Assembly (NCBI GenBank): GCA_950295325.1
Contig: OX485806.1
Span: 12,152,001-12,216,000, forward strand
Source of the DNA: Polytrichum commune
Taxonomy: Eukaryota > Streptophyta > Polytrichopsida > Polytrichales > Polytrichaceae
DNA length: 64,000 bases
Reading direction: 5' to 3'
The position numbers and the translations under genes are program-made. Shown piece after piece: positions 11,760 through 24,203 of this stretch (its first letter is position 1; each line of letters opens with the position of its first letter). The notes beneath the pieces are model-generated. The model had not been told where the DNA came from, ran no database searches, and saw nothing but the letters and a program-made list of their open reading frames with translations.

Positions 11760-13599
11760 CAAATCTTGTGTCAATGAAGGGACGATCATGAGATAAAAAT
11801 TTAAATTTAAATGGCAATCAAAAGTTCAAACACAATCCAACTAAACCCTAATTTTAGGCATGGAAGAGACCTAACATCTACAGAAAAGTTGTAACAAGCC
11901 TAAATTATTGGACTCCAAGCTGAGAAAACCTCTCGACCCAAGCACAGACATTAGTGAACAGGAGCAATATCCTTGCAGAATATATAAAGTAGGATCCATC
12001 AGAGTATACATAGAGCCTGTAACTTTAGCTCCAAACATGACTGAGGGGTTTCCCAGCCTTTTAACTACAAGGAACTAGAGAGAGCTAATCAAGAATGACT
12101 TGCTTGTAAATGTGAGAGATAGAAATATACAATGCACTTCAAATCCCCTAAAAAATACAGAAAAGTGCCAATATAAACAGAATATATGTCCGCTTTAAAT
12201 TGAAATCAACTACACAGCATTTACACTACCTATGACATCAGTTCAGATGATCAAGTGTAGGCCGGCATAAATAGTTCACAAATTCAAAATCGCATGTATA
12301 CAGTAATAAGAAAAGTTTCAGATGGCAGAATGTCCATATAGCACTGCAACAACCACATGTTCCACCCAAACCCTGGTATTGCCTTACAGCAAGCTGAGGG
12401 GGTACAACCCGGAGCAACCCTAAGGTTCTGGGGCGAACCCGCTAAACAGCCAAGAATCGGCAATGAACTCTTGGCCTTATTATTCCTTGCTCTTAGCAAG
12501 ATAGGCACCATAATTCATGTGGCTTAGAAAAATCATGAACAATGAGGGTGATGCACTCCTTGTGTTCCTGCAGATGAGTGATCCCATTCACTTTCTTCAG
12601 ACCCTAAGTATGACTGTACACGCTGAAAACCTTGTGATTCTTGGCATGGCCCGAATAAACCCTAAGGAACCTGCTACACTGCAGACTTGCTTGCATGACT
12701 GCTGACCATCAATTTAGTTGATGCGCATGGCGACAACCTTGCACGTTCAGTTGATGGCCACCAAAACTCAGTATAATCAGAACCCCAAAACTCTACAACA
12801 GACTGTTTGGAAGACTAATTGGAAGATCACTGGTGTAGTCCATAGGAAGAGGAACTTCTGTAAACTACAGTGGTCACAAGGAAAACAGAACCATTGGCTT
12901 CTTCGTGCACAGCTCCGGCAACTAGTGTATAATCACATCTGCGGCATGAATCCTGGACGCTCATTGAATTCTGGACGCAAATTAGCTAGATTGACCGGAA
13001 ACAACCTTGCCCGTTCACTCGGGTAACTCAGGATGTCAAACCCTAAACAGACAAAACTACATGAAACACATCCACTCTGTGGCAGCCGACTGTGTGAGCA
13101 AATTACAACACATAAGTTCATTAGCCCAAAAGTCCGTCAAAAAACAGCATCTTCCCTCACCAAACATAGCCATGAGGAAACAGAACCAAAAGCTCCCTCC
13201 ATACTGCCATGGACATGTTGGAAGGAGATAGTGCGCATAGTGTAAAATTACATGTGTCGCATGTAGCCTTCTGCCACATTGATTGATTCTGAACGCCAAT
13301 TAGGTGTATAAGACCGGGTTTTGTTGCCCACTCACATGACTCCGGATAATCAAACCCTAAACAGACAGAACCACACGAAACACATCTACTCTGCAGCAGC
13401 CCGAGTGTTTGAGCAAATTATAACGCATGGATTTATTAGCCTAGAAGGTCGTAAGGACATGGCACCTTCCATCACAAAGGAAAGCCATGGGGAAACAGAA
13501 CCAAATGGCTCCCTCCATGCTGCCATGCGCACATTGAAATCGAAAGGAGGAGTTAAGGGGAAAGGAAAGAAAACGAAACGAAGAGAGACACTTACTTAC
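11760..13599 (-). other. leader intron of the tri-snRNP 27K gene, internally repeated
   Basis: The donor GTAAGTAAG reads on the minus strand from 13599, and the acceptor lies shortly before the ATG at 11743. The intron contains tandem repeats of about 300-340 bp: a CATGGCAG-ATGGAGGGAGC block followed by TTTGGTTCTGTTTCC occurs near 13480-13530 and 13170-13215, with a partial third copy near 12840-12960. The same unit is present in the CMC2 leader intron. ORFs in this stretch look non-functional. Confidence 0.65.
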
Positions 13600-13890
13600 T
13601 GTGAGAAGGCTCTATGAAACGCCGAAATTGAAATTGGAGAGAGATGGAACTTGACGCTGATTGATAGAAGCGATCGAAAAGCACAGCATTGGTATGAATT
13701 TGCAAAGTTTCGCTCGCCTTTCTGAGTCTCTGTTACGGAACAGAACCCTAGAAATGTCCGCCCTCTTCTCCTATTTCGAAACTCCTCCAAGGGAAGCTAG
13801 ATAGACTTGTGTGGGAAATCTAGGAGGGGTCAACATAACGTAGAATCCACGTTAAGCTAAATTTGAGCCATTTATGGATTAGATATCCAT
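13600..13890 (-). promoter_or_regulatory. promoter and 5' UTR exon of the tri-snRNP 27K gene
   Basis: The 5' UTR exon is inferred from the strong donor at 13599/13600 and from strict collinearity with the CMC2 leader at 44870-45152. Shared words include GACCCCTCCTAGATT (13817-13831, minus) and a block around GATCGCTTCTATCAA and AGCGTCAAGTTCCATC (about 13640-13678). GAACCCTAG, close to a telo-box, lies at about 13742-13750. The transcription start is not determined. Confidence 0.6.
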
Positions 13891-15720
13891 TGAGAAGAGA
13901 GTGGATGACGTAATAGGTAATGCATTTGGAGGAGTGCATTATGGGGAACACAAGCACTTATGCTTGGGAATTGTCTTACAGGGTGTCCTTATGAAGATGT
14001 ACCTTGTGTGGCAGTAGCTGAGCATAGGTGTTCGTGTTCCCCATAATGCACTCCCTAAGTGCGTTACTGAACGTAAAGGCCCAAGGATGGATTACTATGG
14101 CACCAATTGGTTAAGAAAGGTAATGTCCTTCCCATAAGTGTAATGCCATGTCCATAATCGTGATGCACTTCGAAGTATGTGGGGTGCATCATGCTAAGTA
14201 AGGCTATCTCATTTTACAAAGGGAAATTCAGCATGGGTCTTTACGAGTGGTGAAAGCAGTGTGTCATCCACCTCCCCAAGTTGGTTTTCGGTCATAATCA
14301 ATCTTCTCATGGATGTAAAATAAATGTTATGAATGAGTTGCCCTCTATGTGGAAAGAAAAGCAAGAGCGTTGTGGGAAGTACCCTCCACTTGGATGATGG
14401 ACTACATATGTAGAGTGCCAGTCAAAGGATTTGAGTTATGAGTTTTCAATCTTGTAACTTCACTAAGAACTAAGATTATTGTGTATAAAATGGTTAGACT
14501 TTATTGTTTGTCATGAAGTTCTTTTGGGATTTCAATGTTAGGATTTTTCTTGTATTTGTATGAAATTTTATGATCTTCCGTGATGCTACTATGATTTTTC
14601 AAAGTCAAAAGTGTTGGAATCATACAACAAGCAAGTTCCCCCTACCCTAATTATGGTGACTAATGAACGGAGAATGGTTTAACACATTTTGAGCATGTAG
14701 TCCAATCTCTTTTGGTGACCGTTTTTGGATCCACACCTAAAAACAAACCACTCAAAAATAGGGTGTTTGATAAAGATAAGTAACCAAACTAAGCATGTTA
14801 ACCGTACACTAAACATTGGATTCATAATGGCCCGTGCAAATTCCATCAGGAAGAGATTTATATGTCTTGCACATGAAGTTTCTTAGGGTGCCCTACATAT
14901 CCGAGCACATCCACCTTGCTTTTAAAATGTCATACGGTTCCACAAATTGTTCACAAAAGGTTTAATGACGTATATAAGTTATTCTTAATGAAATTTACAT
15001 TATATAATGGCCATTGGGTGGACCCAACTCATAGCCACCGGCTGCTCGCCTAGGTCCACCCAATGGCTATATTTTAGTACATTATTCATCATTGACCCAC
15101 ATTAATTGTTTTCCAACCAGTGGGTGGCAACTAAATAAATTGACACATGACACTTGATGTTCAATGACAAGTGAAATTGACCACTCTAATTCTAATGGCA
15201 CACCAAATCTGATGTTTAGATGAATTTAGCACCATCCATACATGAATCACAAAGTGGCAGGACTTATAAGCTAATAAGCATGGCATGTGTCTTTCATGGC
15301 AACTCCAATTACTCTTTCAAGTTCACATGTGCATGTCACATATATGCACCCATGGTAGATAGATGGACAAGTATGTAGGCCAGTAGGTAGGTTGCCGCAT
15401 TTTGTATTGCACAAAGTAAAAAGTGAAAAAGTCAATATGCAATTACATACCAATTTAAGATTACATACAAAAAATCATATAATATATAATATATAATATT
15501 TTCCACATAGAACTACGAGCCTTGCCAAATTAGGGTCCAATCCCCCACACCCACTAATTAATAAATTATGAAAATCAAGTTGCTCAACCACGGCCTTGTG
15601 TGTATGCATATAGAATGAAGGTGTATGTTTCTTCCATCATATTCCTTCTCTATTAACCCTAAACCATTCTCTATTCCAAATATGAATAATCAATTACACA
15701 AGATGCCATGATATACCCTC
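13891..15720. other. gene-free stretch
   Basis: No exon is recognised. It contains one copy of the dispersed ~120 bp repeat (about 14695-14810). A GTGCATTATGGGGAAC word near 13935-13950 faces GTTCCCCATAATGCAC near 14034-14050, a short inverted pair around a loop of about 85 bp. A CCACCCAATGGC/GCCATTGGGTGG pair lies near 15009-15070. Confidence 0.45.
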
Positions 15721-16103
15721 AAGAAGAAGAAGAAGAAGAAGAAGAAGAAGAAGAAGAAGAAATGCTGACCATGTGATCAGCGTGATTGGAATGCCCGTTC
15801 AACCCACCCTTGGCATTAAACCCTTAGGGCATAATACCAGTGGTGCAGGACTACTAACCCCTCTCGGGGTGGGCACTATAGTGACACACTATACTAGTTC
15901 CTAGCTAGCCACTAGTGCCTTGAGGATACCGGACATGGAATCCCCCCAAAGGGCTTTGAGGTACCCATACAACAAGGTCCAAGGACCCCCCACCATAGTT
16001 GGGTGGACTAAGGTGGTAAGCACCACGCCGGCATGGGGAATAGAACCCACAACCTCCTCATTGGGGGCCATGAGCCCTAACCACCAAGCCAAGCCCATGG
16101 TGC
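15721..16103 (-). mobile_element. tRNA-derived SINE, apparently full length
   Basis: Read on the minus strand from about 16103, the element starts with a tRNA-like head. An A box TGGCTTGGTGG lies at 16091-16081 and a B box GGGTTCTATTCC at 16048-16037, with normal spacing for an RNA polymerase III promoter. The body runs to a conserved 3' segment (GGGTTTAATGCCAAGGGTGG, then CATTCCAATCACGCTGATC). It ends in a TTC repeat (plus-strand GAA run, 15721-15761). CCTCAA occurs at both borders and may be the target duplication. Two 3' fragments of the same family are at 16959-17110 and 34228-34292. It needs LINE enzymes in trans to move. Confidence 0.75.
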
Positions 16104-16548
16104 CTCAACTTGAAGAACTAAATACCATCAAACACTATCCAATCATTCCCGAAAGCAAGTAAATTCCCCAAAGTGGAACGGGGGCTCTTACAAACAATTC
16201 CCAATTCAAGTTGATTTTCCATATAGATCAAACTCCCAAAAAGTATGAATCAAATTCGCATGACGCGTATTCATCGTTTTCGTTGTCCTTCCCAATTTAT
16301 ACATTTTTCAAATGATACCTACTTACACAATCGGAGTAATTTCTCTCCAAGTACCCAACCGAGTAGTACGTTGAAATTGACGATAGTACGTCGCGGTTGT
16401 GCCAAACTCAAAATTTAGTCATACCGTAATAGGACGTCATTTGTTTACTTTGTGTATCATATCATATGACAACTCTTGTGTTCTTCATTTCCAAAAATCT
16501 AATTCCAAACTTACAAGACACACTTGGAACTGAACTTATGCAGTCAAC

Positions 16549-16912
16549 TGTAATGGGCTAATTTGGAAATGTATTGTCGAGGATGGAAATAAATGGCAGG
16601 GATGAATGTCCAAGACTAAGAAGCGTGGATCGATGGGAAGTCGAGGGACGAGCAGTTGGATAAGTCTTGTTTATGTAAAGTAAAGTGAAAGTGATATACA
16701 CATATAGATAAGGAGACTTTAGTTTATGTATAGAAAGACTTGAGACCTCTAAAATTATTTTATGGATACTATGTATAAATAGGGCTCGGGGGAAGGAGAA
16801 CACATATTATGTTTTGTGTGTGTCTCCAAGTTGGGAGGTGAGCCTTTTGTCAATAAATGTTTGTTTATCGTTTATGAATAGTTTAACGAGGTACATTATA
16901 AATTTGGTATCA
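16549..16912 (+). mobile_element. LTR plus primer-binding-site remnant
   Basis: TTTGGTATCAGAGC at about 16898-16911 matches the standard plant LTR-retrotransposon primer-binding site, complementary to the 3' end of initiator tRNA-Met. Upstream, sequence starting TGTAATGGGCTA (about 16549) and containing a TATAAATAGGG box (about 16771) looks like an LTR. No gag or pol follows: the next sequence is a SINE 3' fragment. The 3' limit of the LTR is uncertain. Confidence 0.55.
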
Positions 16913-16958
16913 GAGCGTCGTTTTGTTGAATTGTATTGTCAGAGACAAAATGATGGTT

Positions 16959-17110
16959 ACTATAGTGCCCACCCCGAGAGGGTTAGTAGTCATGTATCAC
17001 TGGTATTATGTCATTGTCTAGTGGACATAATACCAAGGGTTGGTCAAACGGGTATTTCAATCACACTGATCCCACTAAGGTTAGCACTTCTTCTCTCTCT
17101 CTCTACTCCC
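16959..17110 (+). mobile_element. SINE 3' fragment (5'-truncated copy)
   Basis: This plus-strand segment is homologous to the 3' half of the SINE at 15721-16103, sharing ACTATAGTGCCCACCCCGAG, a TACTAACC/GGTTAGTA block, and AATACCAAGGGTTGG. It ends in CACACTGATC and a CTTCTTCTCTCTCT tail. It is diverged by roughly 10-15% by eye. Confidence 0.65.
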
Positions 17111-18229
17111 CCCACCCCCCAAACAACATTCCATTCTCAAAAGGGACCTCCCACTATGTCCCAAGCTTAAGACCACAATGTGGTCTCAAATAACATTTAA
17201 GGTTAAGTTAAAACCATCATTAACCCCTAATGTCCTATGCAATCATAATCTAGCCATGAACAATTAATCCATTGTGACCCCTTTAACACTAGTTCTAGAT
17301 TGTTCCAACTACTCCTTTTCATGCATGCTCAGGTCTAATATGTCATGCCACATGGATGAATTTTATTCAACAAAGTTAGCTTTTTTTTGGATTAACCTAA
17401 ATATGGGAATGTGTTCTCAACTAGTTTACAATGGAACCACTCCACAAATGTATGCTTGACATTTGTCACCTCCAAAATGTAGGGGCAACATATTCTAAGC
17501 ATGTTTTATGTTGACCCCTCTTTGCAAAATGATTCCCAATTGATCTGAAAATTTGCATGACACTCAAACACAACATATCCTAAGCAACTATCATTCATTG
17601 GTATTGTTAGTTGGACATGTAAATCCATGTGGAAGGTGCACAATTGTGGCACTGCTACCTCAAACTACAAAGCTTCCCAAAAAATCACAAAATAATGGAT
17701 TCAAGATTTGTGAGTGGAGTTGAGTAGATATATTGCACCTATTTTGAATGGGGGTAACATTTTGTCATTTGGAGAAGATTTGAGTAGAGGTTCAATCAGA
17801 AAACCAACCCTAATTTAATCCCTCAACTACTACCCCTCAAGATCACTATTGACATTCATATTATAATTTCCTACAAAACAGAACTTCAGTGTTTAGATTT
17901 GAAACCTGAAATGTATAGAAAGATGATTTTAAGACTCGGCGAAGCTCATAGAAATTGTGTGTAGGTCACAAAAGGGTTAATCCAATTCAACCTTGACAGA
18001 ACAAAATAGTCTGGTTCCTCGGGCAACAAGCTTGCCCTGTGTGTGTTTTTTTTTGTTTTGTTTTTTTTTATTGATGTTCAATAGGATGAAACTCAGGTAA
18101 TATACATGGCAAATGCCTGGTGTATGGAAAGAAAGAAAAAAGAGGGTCTCAACAAGGTCAAAATAACATCTACCGTGAGAGTAGGTATCTCTCATGCAAC
18201 ACAAAAATAATAATACATGAGCTTGTAGA
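17111..18229. other. gene-free stretch / 3' flank of the phosphatase gene
   Basis: No exon is recognised. The last few hundred bases before 18230 are likely 3' UTR of the minus-strand phosphatase gene. A T-rich tract lies at 18045-18072. Confidence 0.4.
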
Positions 18230-21200
18230 TCACAAACCCAGGAGAACAAAGAGATGGGGAGCTACCTCTACAACTGCCCATCCCAGGCCGGCATACTGGA
18301 CCAATCTGATAGCAGTATCAACATCCCATGATTCATCATCTGTGGATTCTAGGCTCTTCATCTTATCCTCAAACTCCTTCCTCAGATATGGTACATAGGA
18401 AGATGATCGGACACAAATCCCTAACAAGCTGCAAATGCGAGGAAGTAGGATAATTGCCAGTGATTTGCTCACTTCTTTTGCGATTGCAATCGTCAATAAT
18501 CCAACTATGAGTCTTGAACCAACACCTGCTAAAGTGAGTGGGAATGTTTGGGCCCCTGAATGAAACAGCGAAAATGTTCGGTGGACTCCACTGACCTGGA
18601 TAAGCAAATCAAGTGGTCAACAATTAGAACACAAACCTGGCACAAAGCTCTAGCCGTATTATATTACCAGAAACTCTAATACAAGTAGTAATAACCAAGA
18701 GTTTCTGAAGATTTGAGCTGGAGAAATAGAAAAATAATCACGAGACATGATGTCTCAACAATTGTGTTGAAAGCTCACAATGCCAAAAGCAACACCGTTG
18801 AAACAAGTATGGTCCCCAAAGCTGGGAGTGGGTTGCTCTGGTGTAGGGTATGCGAATGAAGCAAGCACAGCAGCAGTCGCCCATAATGAAATAACTGTAG
18901 CACAAGCAATCTCAAATCTGTCACTCCATGTGGCACTGCTAGAAACCTGAGGTCCTATTACAACTAAAAGGATTACCCACTTCCCAATCCATATAGAGAA
19001 CCTTCTTATGTACGGACATACAAGAAAGTGACAATAGTTGTGGCTGAACAAAATTTCTCAAATTGAGCTGAGATGTTGAGCCATGAAGATTTGTCACCGC
19101 TTGGATAAAAACCCAAGAAAATTATGTTTGATAAGGCTTAGCACTGAGACAGCCACCAAACACACCTACAAGATAAAAATCCTTGTCAAATACTGATAAA
19201 AACGTACCATTTTCACCACTGATGATGAACGCATCCAGATAGCTATCTATGAGACACCAGCCAAGGAGCAGCAAGTTCCCAATCACACCTCCAGCAAGTA
19301 TGTCGATTGGAGAATGCATCCCCAAGTATACCCTCCCTGAGGCAAGGACAAAAATCAGGTATAAGAATGTGGACCTTTTCTAAGGCAGCAAAGACCCACA
19401 CACAAGGTTAAAAGAAAGTGGGAAGAATTCCACTCAAAAATAGTCCAGTGTAGTACAGAAGTAGGGCTACAACATACAGGCACAAGAACATAGGAGATCA
19501 AGGATATGAATAAAGATTGTAGAATGCAAACTTAAAAGTTTCTGAGTATCTACCTAACTTTCCACCTCTCTACTAGTCTCTATAGCATTAAATAAACTAG
19601 TCACTAAACTTTCACATGTAACAGGAAGAGAGAAATATTGATCATTGTACCAGTTACAACCAAGACCTGAATCGTAAAGAGAAACACTGCTATTGCACTG
19701 ATAGTAAGTGATCCCAAGCTGCCTGAGTCCATCATAAGATATTTAAAGATGTATCTGATGACAACACCAACCACATAAGTTCTTGTCAATTCAGCTCCAT
19801 ATATATCATACTTTAATACCCCAGGCAAACAGAGGTATCAAATGCAACTACTTGCACTTGGCAGCAAAAAATTTACTTGAGAAACGGGAAAATAGAAAGA
19901 TGACTGCATTTGCCAAACAAACATAGATATGAATCAAATGCTATTGAGGATACATGTTGTTTACATACAAGTCTCATTACACATGCAGGATAGGGTCAAC
20001 ATCAGAGAGGACACTGAGACTGTAAACTTACCCTGTGAAGCAAATTGTATTGATGGTATGTGAGGAAGGCAACCCATACTCTTCAGACCACTTTTCAGCA
20101 TTATCAGTTGAGATGACTCTGCGTACAGGAGGTGAAGGTGGCCTGGGGGCAGAGACAAGATCCTACACAGCAGGCAAAATCAAGGTCTTTAATAAGGACC
20201 TTGGCTACTAATGAGAACTATATGGATCAGATATTTATGCCCCATCTTAAATAGAACAGTAGTCATCTCTACTTTTGCAGCTACAAATGGATGGACAGCA
20301 CAGATCAAGAACCCCAGTTTACGTAAGATAAACTATATGACATACCAACAAGCCCCCATTCCAGTCCCTTGAGAAAGAATTAAAAGTCAAGAAAAAGATG
20401 TAAATACTAGGGTGGTATGACAGCTGAGTACCTTCACACTGTTGCCTGCATATATGCCCACTGCCATCAACAGTGTCAATTGCCTTGCAAGCCTAACTTG
20501 TCCGATCTGAGAACCCCCACATTTTGAATAAATGTCATGCAATAAAAGACCAGTACGAGACGCACACAAAAAGTAACCAGATGTGTGATGCTTCAATTAA
20601 GGCCCAACATAAGAGCAATGCATGAAACATCTCCAACCTTACAATAAATGGGAAGTGAGTTTGACTGGAATAAAAACCTGAAGCCAGAGTACCCATGAAT
20701 ATTCTAGCAACTCTAAAACACAAGTTACCATCTTGTGAGGATAAGTCATTCTCCATTATGCACTCGGTATGTGAAGTAAAAATTGGTGAAGGTTCTCAAC
20801 TAAACCCCCAAACAAACTGATTCCCAATTTATATTGAATATCAAGGTTACAGAATCAATAAAGATAGATAGTATCTGTCCTGCTTTTTATTATGGATTTA
20901 AACTGCATTACAAAGTTTATGACACAACTATGACTAGGGTAGAGTAATTTGTAGGTGCTGCAAACTTACCCAGAAAAGGAGCGGTAGAATTAACGTGTAG
21001 AACTCCACAGATACAACAAGTGCTATCGCCCCCATGAACGTATCAAGCAGCGGATGTGAGTACTTCTGCAATACAATAACCATAAGAATGAGCCAAGTCT
21101 TTTCGACATTGCTTGGAATTTGCAATAACACTGTCTCATTTGGATCCAAGAACTTGCTGCAGAATTCCCATCCATGACGATAGAATCCAGAGGTAAAGAG

Positions 21201-21810
21201 TAAGTCGTGCTGGAATGCATTGCGAGAACTCAAGAAAGGAAGACATCGAAAAAAAATCGCCGAGTGATTCTGCCTATCAAATACAACCCTAAAACAGAAA
21301 AATTATGAACTTGATGATTTTCTAGTTTCTTAAAACTATGATATCGGTAAATTCCACATTGCTTTTCCCATTGCCTTACACAATGGTTCATCGTTAGTTC
21401 ACAATTGATACAGAAATAACTTGCAAAACTCAGAAGTACGTGTTGAGATTGACTACTTGACAACTACATACCTGGACAAGAAGGACCGCGGAAACCTCTT
21501 TCTCCACTTGTCGACACACATATGGTTGTATCCTGGCCCGAATACGCTTCGACAATTCCATCCGTTGCAATACAAATAGAAATCCAAAAACCCCGGCCGT
21601 CACTAACAGCTGCCACAACGGGATGATGGGCAATTCGAATCCTGTAAAGGCCTGGCTCTTCATGACCGTAAATCCTAATCCAGACATGTGACTGTCGGAG
21701 CATGCTGCTGCATACATCTTCGAATTTATGCTTTCACAGGCACAGCTTGCAGCTGATGAGATGTCCCAATCTAAGCTTACTATATTGTCTGTCATATTTA
21801 AGTGAGGCAT
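18230..21810 (-). CDS. long-chain base-1-phosphate phosphatase (lipid phosphate phosphatase delta type)
   Basis: This enzyme removes phosphate from phosphorylated sphingoid bases at the ER membrane, as in Arabidopsis SPP1/LPP-delta, whose layout it follows. Eight exons on the minus strand: 21810-21472, 21065-20970, 20506-20432, 20162-20032, 19781-19651, 19336-19208, 18954-18779, 18595-18230. All phases join, giving 480 residues. The three PAP2 phosphatase motifs are intact. K170-x6-R177-P178 spans the exon 3/4 join, PSSH is at 202-205 with catalytic H205, and GR-x5-H265-x3-D269 is in exon 6. Several hydrophobic membrane segments flank them. The conserved FAYPTPE-PTPSF stretch is in exon 7. 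The protein is longer than the roughly 416-residue Arabidopsis protein because of an N-terminal extension of about 55 residues and an insertion near residue 300. The exon 5 acceptor (19781) and exon 7 acceptor (18954) were chosen by phase. A telo-box AAACCCTAA lies at 21952-21960, upstream of the start. Confidence 0.9.
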
Positions 21811-22700
21811 AATAGACCCGGGCAGCCAAGTGGAGGAAAAGTGTTGGAGTTTGAATATTCTGAATACTCTTCACACACAGCAAAACGCTGTATGAATATA
21901 TACGGCAGACGAGCTATACGCAGGCAGATGAATCCGGGGTTCCAAAGAAATAAACCCTAATGAACTCTATAGCAACTAATTGATAGACGTGGATGTACAG
22001 ATTAGATTCGAATACGAACTGGTGAATAATTCGATCAACGAGAAGTCAAGGAATTTTGAGATACATTAGAGCCTGAAGATTTTGTAGATAGGCTTTACGA
22101 CAGCCGGCCTCACGGCCACAACATCATCACTGTGAGGTAGGGTTTTTGCAAGATTACGCATGGCAAGTGGTCGGAGCAGCGATCGAAGAAATGCTACTTA
22201 GACAAGGAAGCCAAAAAAAAATTCGATGCCGCTTAGACCTGCTACTCCGACCACGAAGTTTGCCATCTTGAGGAACCAAATACTCTAGTCCTTTGTAGCG
22301 ACCTTTTAAAATTCGACAATGTAAAAAGTAAAATGTATCAAAATTCAACTAAAAGTCAAAGGCGAGACCGGGAAATCACGACGAAGCTAACGCTGCAAGC
22401 ACCGGAATCGTGGAATCCAGTTCTAAAAATTTCTTACAAATCTCAAAACCCTCAAAAGAGAGAGACGTAGATAAGTTAGATGCACCGATCACAACTAAAG
22501 CCCTCGCGCATCTCAACCCCAACCTACTAACGCACTACACAACCTAGAAACCCAGACAGCCAAAAAAAACTCTCTAAGAGCGCAAAAAAAAGCCTTAAAA
22601 CGATAGATGGGAGTCGGATAGTACAGCAGGTCGGAAATAGCCACGGGACAGCGGAACCAGCGCAGGTAAATGATTCCTCTCAGCTTTCAAGCAAGAAGCC
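21811..22700. other. upstream region of the phosphatase gene
   Basis: No coding exon is seen. The telo-box at 21952-21960 and moderately GC-rich sequence suggest promoter and 5' UTR for the minus-strand gene. Confidence 0.4.
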
Positions 22701-22702
22701 AA

Positions 22703-23095
22703 GAAGAAGGGACTCGTCTCGTTGACAGTTGTTCCTCCTTTTCTGTTGTTAGACCAAGAGACTCAGGGGAAATAAAAGAATTGGAATAAGCTTAACACTC
22801 CAATACTAACTTGACTAAGTAGCCGCTACGGACACCGTATGAATCACAAGAAACACTCAAGAAAAAAGAACACGCAGCTACTTATTTAGCCCGAACAAAC
22901 TCACAGGCAGCCTTGATACAAAGCAATGAGACGAGTCCTCAAGTCCTCGTTGCATACTCCTCCTCTCTCTGTTGTCAAGTTAGGTAAAGCCCAAATAGAA
23001 GGCCAAAGAAATGGAGTGAGCTTAACAAATAATGCTCAGCAGCCACTACGTCCGTCACCGAATCACCGGACGAACTCCAACACACACGTAGCTAC
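22703..23095. repeat. imperfect tandem duplication, ~220 bp period
   Basis: About 22705-22865 and 22925-23095 align throughout. Both contain CGAGTC/GACTCGTC, CTCCT-TCTGTTGT, AAATA-AAG, GAGCTTAACA or AAGCTTAACA, and AGC(C/A)GC(T/C)ACG blocks. No conserved protein is encoded, and the ORFs across it differ in frame. Confidence 0.6.
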
Positions 23096-24200
23096 AACAA
23101 CGACGACTGTTCAAGAGATTGAAATTTGAGAATCGAGAGATTTCTGTCAGAAGCAAGGCATGGCAGCACAGTGGAAACCAGGCTGTCACCACCAAGGAAA
23201 AGTGGCAGCAGCAGAGGCGGCCCTCGTGCAAGATCGCGGCTCCTTCTATGTCTTTCTTTTCAGCAACCACAATTCCACTTACTGTAACTTAAGACTCGTA
23301 AAGTAAGTACCAAGCTCCAATCCGATGGAATACAACATTCAAATGACAAAAAAAAATACTACTGAAACCTGCGAGGAATGACCGTCGAAGTTCGGGTCGG
23401 AGAGATTATCATAATATCCTATTGCATGGCATGGTCAAAGGGCGGAAGTAAAGAAATGGAGGAAGGAATAGTTCTCGAGCGAAAGAAGGAAGGAAGGAAG
23501 GAAGGCAGGAAGGAAGGATCCCTTGTTATGTTATGCTTTGTTTTGTTTTGTTTTGTTTTGTTGTTGCGAAGACAAAGGGAGAGCACGTGACCGCCTGTGC
23601 AGGGCCGGGTAAAGTGGCGGGGTAAAGTGGCGGTGGTTTTGGGGCCGATGGGGAAGGGCGCTTTAGATGGGGGTTCCACAGTCCAAGAATGTAGGGACCA
23701 ATTTGAGGGCAATGAATGGGGAGAACTGGCTGCTAGTTACAAATGAATTGGTTGAGTTTGAGAAATAACCGGTTGACGTTTAAGACTTTAGGAAAATCAC
23801 CGATCATTCTAGAGGAATCTATGGAATACACCTCAAATTTAGTAGAAGAGAACTAAAAGACCACATCATGTAACCAATCGGGCTTGGAAACATTAGGATT
23901 TTGACGAATTATGTCCAAGAATATCCCCGGACATTGTTTGAGGTAAATTGAACCCTTGAACTAGACCCTCCATTGTATTCTTCTATCTTCCAAAATGGTT
24001 TTCCAGAACATGAGCTCTCCTTTGAGCTTCATTTCTTCGTTCAAACCATTAGTGACTCCCTCCAAAATGATGTCATGTAAGAGACACCTCACTTTGCCTC
24101 TTCTTGATCTTGGGCCCTAATCTAAAGTCTTACCTCCAATTTACACTTCACGGCCAATAGGATTGCTCTATTTTGTTGGGCTACCCCTTCAATCCTCATC
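23096..24200. other. gene-free stretch with simple repeats
   Basis: It contains an AAGG tetranucleotide run (about 23485-23517) followed by a GTTTT run (about 23539-23562). Both sit within otherwise unremarkable sequence. No exon is recognised. Confidence 0.5.
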
Positions 24201-24203
24201 TAA

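Noticed and set aside
11166-11817. Long ORFs on the plus strand and in other minus frames over the RS domain
   Set aside because: They are frame-shifted and antisense readings of the Arg/Ser/Asp codon repeats. Only the minus-strand frame starting at 11743 leads into the conserved C-terminal exons.
12284-12511. 75-codon minus-strand ORF in the leader intron
   Set aside because: It lies inside the inferred leader intron, is Cys/Pro-rich, has no recognised family and no splice context that would join it to the 27K coding exons.
16020-16103. Possible tRNA gene
   Set aside because: A and B boxes are present, but the acceptor stem and anticodon arm cannot be drawn and the unit continues into a long SINE body and tail.
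15901-16162. Opposed 65 and 80 codon ORFs
   Set aside because: Both lie inside the SINE, whose polymerase III boxes explain the conserved sequence.
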